Positions 61,425 through 64,000 of a stretch of 64,000 nucleotides of DNA are shown one piece after another; the first letter of the stretch is position 1, and the number at the start of each line of letters is the position of its first letter. Origin of the DNA: JBJXHN01 sp046233135 (GTDB lineage Bacteria; Pseudomonadota; Alphaproteobacteria; Rhodospirillales; Rhodospirillaceae); NCBI GenBank assembly GCA_046233135.1, contig JBJXHN010000010.1, forward strand, positions 62,001-126,000, in the 5' to 3' direction. The notes under the pieces were generated by a model. The model was not told where the DNA came from and ran no database searches. It saw only the letters and a program-made list of their open reading frames with translations. Both the position numbers and the translations under genes were made by a program.

Positions 61425-62435
61425 TCAGCGCGTATGGCGGATGCGCGGGTTGACGACCCCGTACATCACGTCCACCAGCAGGTTGACCAGGATGACCACG
61501 GTGGCGATCAGCAGGATGCCCCCCTGGACGGCCGGATAGTCGCGGCGGCTGATGCTGTCCACCAGCCACTTGCCGACGCCGGGCCAGGCGAAAATGGTCT
61601 CTGTCAGGATGGCGCCGACCAGCAGCACGCCGGTTTGCAGGCCGATCACGGTGATCACCGGGATCAGGGCGTTGCGCAGGGCATGCACCATGACCACGCG
61701 GCGGGGCGTCAGGCCCTTGGCGCGGGCGGTGCGCACATAGTCCTCGCGCAGCACCTCCAGCATCGCCGAGCGGGTCATGCGGGCGATCACCGCCAGCGGG
61801 ATGGTGCCGACGACGATGGACGGCAGGATCAGGTGGTGCACGGCATCCAGAAAGGCGCCGGGTTCGTCGCTGAGCAGGCTGTCGATCAGCATGAAACCGG
61901 TGACCGTGTCCAGCCACAGGATGGGATCGATGCGTCCCGACACCGGGGTCCAGCCCAGGGTGCCGGAAAACAGCATGATCATCAGCAGGCCCCACCAGAA
62001 GATGGGCATGGAATAGCCGGTCAGGCTGGCCACCATCACCCCGTGGTCCAGGGGCGTGCCGCGCTTCACCGCCGCGATCATCCCGGCGGGGATGCCCAGC
62101 ACGATGGCGAAGGTCATGGCGCAGACGCTCAGCTCGATGGTTGCCGGGAACAGGGTGGCGAATTCCTGCACCACCGGACGGCGGGTGACGATGGACTGTC
62201 CCAGGTCCCCCTGAAGGGCCTGACCCACATAGCTCACGTACTGCTGCCACAAGGGCTTGTCGAGGCCCAGGTCCGCCATCAGCTGGGCGTAGCGTTCGGG
62301 CGAGACACCCCGTTCGCCGGCCAGCATCAGCACCGGGTCGCCGGGAATCAGATGCACCAGCGCGAAGGTCAGCAGGGTCACCCCGACAAAGGCGGGGATC
62401 ACCAGCAGCACGCGCCGGAGAAGGAACAGAAGCAT
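61425..62435 (-). CDS. dppB: dipeptide ABC transporter permease, DppB type
   Basis: A 336-residue inner-membrane permease starting LLFLLRRVLLVIPAFVGVTLLTFALVHLIPGDP, with six hydrophobic helices. The EAA loop is RTARAKGLTPRRVVMVHALRNAL, and the family segment WPGVGKWLVDSISRRDYPAVQGG is near the C-terminus. It forms the channel with DppC. It lies 95 bp after the binding-protein gene, with a hairpin in between that may reduce read-through. Confidence 0.94.
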   Translation of the reverse strand: MLLFLLRRVLLVIPAFVGVTLLTFALVHLIPGDPVLMLAGERGVSPERYAQLMADLGLDKPLWQQYVSYVGQALQGDLGQSIVTRRPVVQEFATLFPATIELSVCAMTFAIVLGIPAGMIAAVKRGTPLDHGVMVASLTGYSMPIFWWGLLMIMLFSGTLGWTPVSGRIDPILWLDTVTGFMLIDSLLSDEPGAFLDAVHHLILPSIVVGTIPLAVIARMTRSAMLEVLREDYVRTARAKGLTPRRVVMVHALRNALIPVITVIGLQTGVLLVGAILTETIFAWPGVGKWLVDSISRRDYPAVQGGILLIATVVILVNLLVDVMYGVVNPRIRHTR

Positions 62436-62476
62436 GAAACTGCGCTCCGCTTGCCGGGGGCAGGCAACGGAAAAAG

Positions 62477-62507
62477 GGAAGGAGGGCGGCCGGGCCGCAC
62501 CCCTTCC
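62477..62507 (-). terminator. hairpin with T-run between dppA and dppB
   Basis: GGAAGG and CCTTCC, with an inner GCGG/CCGC stem and small bulges, form a GC-rich hairpin that on the minus strand runs into CTTTTT. It lies 23 bp after the dppA-like stop. Such elements in peptide transporter operons usually give partial termination, so more binding protein than permease is made. Confidence 0.6.
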
Positions 62508-62530
62508 TGTCGTTCAGCCCGAGATGCTGC

Positions 62531-64000
62531 CTATTCCTTCAGGTCAACGCCGTAGAACAGATCGCCGCCGAAGGGATCGATCTTCCAGTTCACCACCTCG
62601 TTGCGCACCGGCTGGAAGACGACGGAGTGGGCGATGGTGACCCAGGGGGCCTGCTCCTTGAAGATCACCTGGGCTTCCTTGTACAGCGCCGCCCGCTCGG
62701 CCTGGGAGCTGACCACCTTGGCCTTCATGATCAGGTCATCGAAGGGCTTGTAGCACCAGCGGGCGCGGTTGGCGCTGCCGACGGCATCGCAGCCCAGAAG
62801 CACGGCCAGGAAGTTGTCCGGGTCGCCGTTGTCGCCGGTCCAGCCCAGCATGAAGGTCTGCTGTTCCCCATCCTTCGTCCGCTTCAGGTATTCGCCCCAT
62901 TCGTAGCTGACGATGTCCGCCTTCACGCCCACCTTAGCCCAATCGGCCTGAATGATCTCGGCCATGCGCCGGGCGTTGGGGTTATAGGGGCGCTGCACCG
63001 GCATGGCCCAGATGTCGGTGGTGAAGCCGTCCGGATAGCCCGCCTCGGCGAGCAGGGCCTTGGCCTTTTCCGGATCGTAGGGGTAGTCCTGAACATCGTC
63101 GTTATAGGACCAGATGGTGGGCGGAATGGGATTCTTGGCCGGCGAGCCCGCCCCCTGGTACACGGCGTCGATGATCGCCTTCTTGTCGATGGCGTAGTTC
63201 AGCGCCTGGCGCACCTTGACGTCGGAGAAGGGTTCCTTTTCCGTATTGAAGCCGAGATAGCCGACATTCAGCCCTTCCTGCTGCATCAGGGTGATGGTGT
63301 CCTGGGTGCGCATGTCTTCCAGGTCGGCGGGGTTGGGATAGGGCATGACGTGGCATTCGCCGGCCTTCAGCTTGGCATAGCGCACGCTGGCATCGGGGGT
63401 GATGACGAAGACCAGACGGTCGATGGGTGCCTTGCCCCTCCAGTAGTCCGGGTTGGCCTCGTAGCGGATGGTGGCGTCCTTCTGGTAGCCCCGGAACATG
63501 AAGGGACCGGTGGCGACGGGCTCCTGGTCCACCACGTCCGGCGTGCCGGCCTTCATCATCGCGTCCGCGTATTCGGCCGAGAAGATGGACGCGAAATCCA
63601 TGGCAAGGTTGGCGATGAAGGGTGCTTCCGGGCGGGTCAGGTGAAAACGGACCGTATAGTCGTCCACCTTTTCGACGCTCTTCAACAGGTCTGGCATCGA
63701 CATGCTGTTGAAGTACTCATACGTGCCGCCGGAGACCTTGTGGTAGGGGTGGTCCTCTTTCCACTGGCGTTCGAACGACCATAGAACGTCGTCGGCGTTG
63801 AAGTCGCGGGTCGGGGTGAATTTGTCGCTGCTGTGAAATGTCACACCCTTGCGCAGATGAAAGGTATAGACAGTGCCGTCGTCGGAGACGTCCCAGCTTT
63901 CGGCCAGGCCCGGTTCGATTTCCGTGGTGCCGCGCTTGAACATGACCAGCTTGTCGAAGACGTTGCGGCTGGTGGCGTCAAAAGTGGTGTTGGACGTGTA
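62531..64000 (-). CDS. dppA: dipeptide/peptide ABC transporter substrate-binding protein, DppA type (N-terminus outside window)
   Basis: The frame is open to base 64000, so the start and signal peptide lie beyond the window; about 489 residues are visible. The sequence is an SBP_bac_5 protein: TFDATSRNVFDKLV, LAESWDVSDDGTVYTFHLRKGVTFH, FNADDVLWSFERQW, EVKVRQALNYAIDKKAI in the form DVKVRQALNYAIDKK, and the late LGWTGDNGDPDNFLAVLLGC with a Cys pair (CDAVGSANRARWC), as in DppA. It delivers peptides from the periplasm to the DppBC permease. Haem or other ligands are known in relatives, so dipeptide is the family expectation only. Confidence 0.93.
   Translation of the reverse strand, partial: YTSNTTFDATSRNVFDKLVMFKRGTTEIEPGLAESWDVSDDGTVYTFHLRKGVTFHSSDKFTPTRDFNADDVLWSFERQWKEDHPYHKVSGGTYEYFNSMSMPDLLKSVEKVDDYTVRFHLTRPEAPFIANLAMDFASIFSAEYADAMMKAGTPDVVDQEPVATGPFMFRGYQKDATIRYEANPDYWRGKAPIDRLVFVITPDASVRYAKLKAGECHVMPYPNPADLEDMRTQDTITLMQQEGLNVGYLGFNTEKEPFSDVKVRQALNYAIDKKAIIDAVYQGAGSPAKNPIPPTIWSYNDDVQDYPYDPEKAKALLAEAGYPDGFTTDIWAMPVQRPYNPNARRMAEIIQADWAKVGVKADIVSYEWGEYLKRTKDGEQQTFMLGWTGDNGDPDNFLAVLLGCDAVGSANRARWCYKPFDDLIMKAKVVSSQAERAALYKEAQVIFKEQAPWVTIAHSVVFQPVRNEVVNWKIDPFGGDLFYGVDLKE

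Overview
The window is a dense, high-GC chromosomal stretch of a Gram-negative alphaproteobacterium, most likely a Rhodospirillales-type organism. Indicators are the AapJ-like amino-acid binding protein, the large PAS/HAMP sensor kinases, two methyl-accepting chemotaxis proteins, an ethylene-receptor-like hybrid kinase of the kind known from Azospirillum, HspQ, MeaB and pyruvate phosphate dikinase. I saw no rRNA, tRNA, insertion sequence, prophage or CRISPR array. Taxonomy is inferred from gene content only.

Layout. 1-2.9 kb: the end of yicC, gmk, then a MarR / DUF2000 / flavodoxin-fold oxidoreductase module with a clear operator palindrome. 3-13.6 kb: OmpA porin, then an envelope-sensing block with a large PAS histidine kinase, an orphan amino-acid binding protein, two MCPs and a TIM-barrel protein. 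13.6-22.8 kb (minus strand): mmsA and a GMC oxidoreductase, a terminator, then a four-gene run with overlapping start/stop codons (form II CoxL-like subunit, cysQ, Sua5/YrdC, FAD-linked oxidase); a LysR regulator diverges from mmsA. 23.8-27.4 kb: a membrane-anchored hypothetical protein, the complete AmmeMemoRadiSam trio and a free-standing Ada metal-binding domain. 27.4-31.2 kb: polyprenyl synthase, DUF2007, an N6-adenine methyltransferase and a zinc-ribbon membrane protein. 31-37 kb: glyQ-glyS-ppdK-meaB, closed by a strong terminator. 37-46.5 kb: DUF2975 plus Cro/CI-type HTH, parE diverging from a YciA-type thioesterase, a penicillin-acylase lipoprotein, an esterase, DUF2189, small Cys-rich exported proteins and a GNAT enzyme. 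46.9-52 kb: PQQ-type sugar dehydrogenase and two sensor kinases tail to tail, one carrying an ethylene-binding-type membrane domain. 52-58.4 kb: hrpB, hspQ, an EEP-family hydrolase, msrA and a DUF4153 membrane protein. 58.4-64 kb (minus strand): a complete dipeptide ABC transporter operon whose binding protein runs off the window.

How the genes work together. Sensing is unusually rich: three histidine kinases and two chemoreceptors within 50 kb. Carbon metabolism is represented by MmsA (valine/inositol breakdown to propionyl- or acetyl-CoA), MeaB (methylmalonyl-CoA mutase protection) and PpdK (pyruvate/PEP interconversion). The most interesting items are the ethylene-receptor-like kinase with nearly all ligand residues in register, the compact AmmeMemoRadiSam set beside a lone Ada sensor domain, the translationally coupled operon led by a CoxL-like subunit without partner subunits, and three housekeeping genes that each carry a recent in-frame 24- or 27-bp minisatellite.
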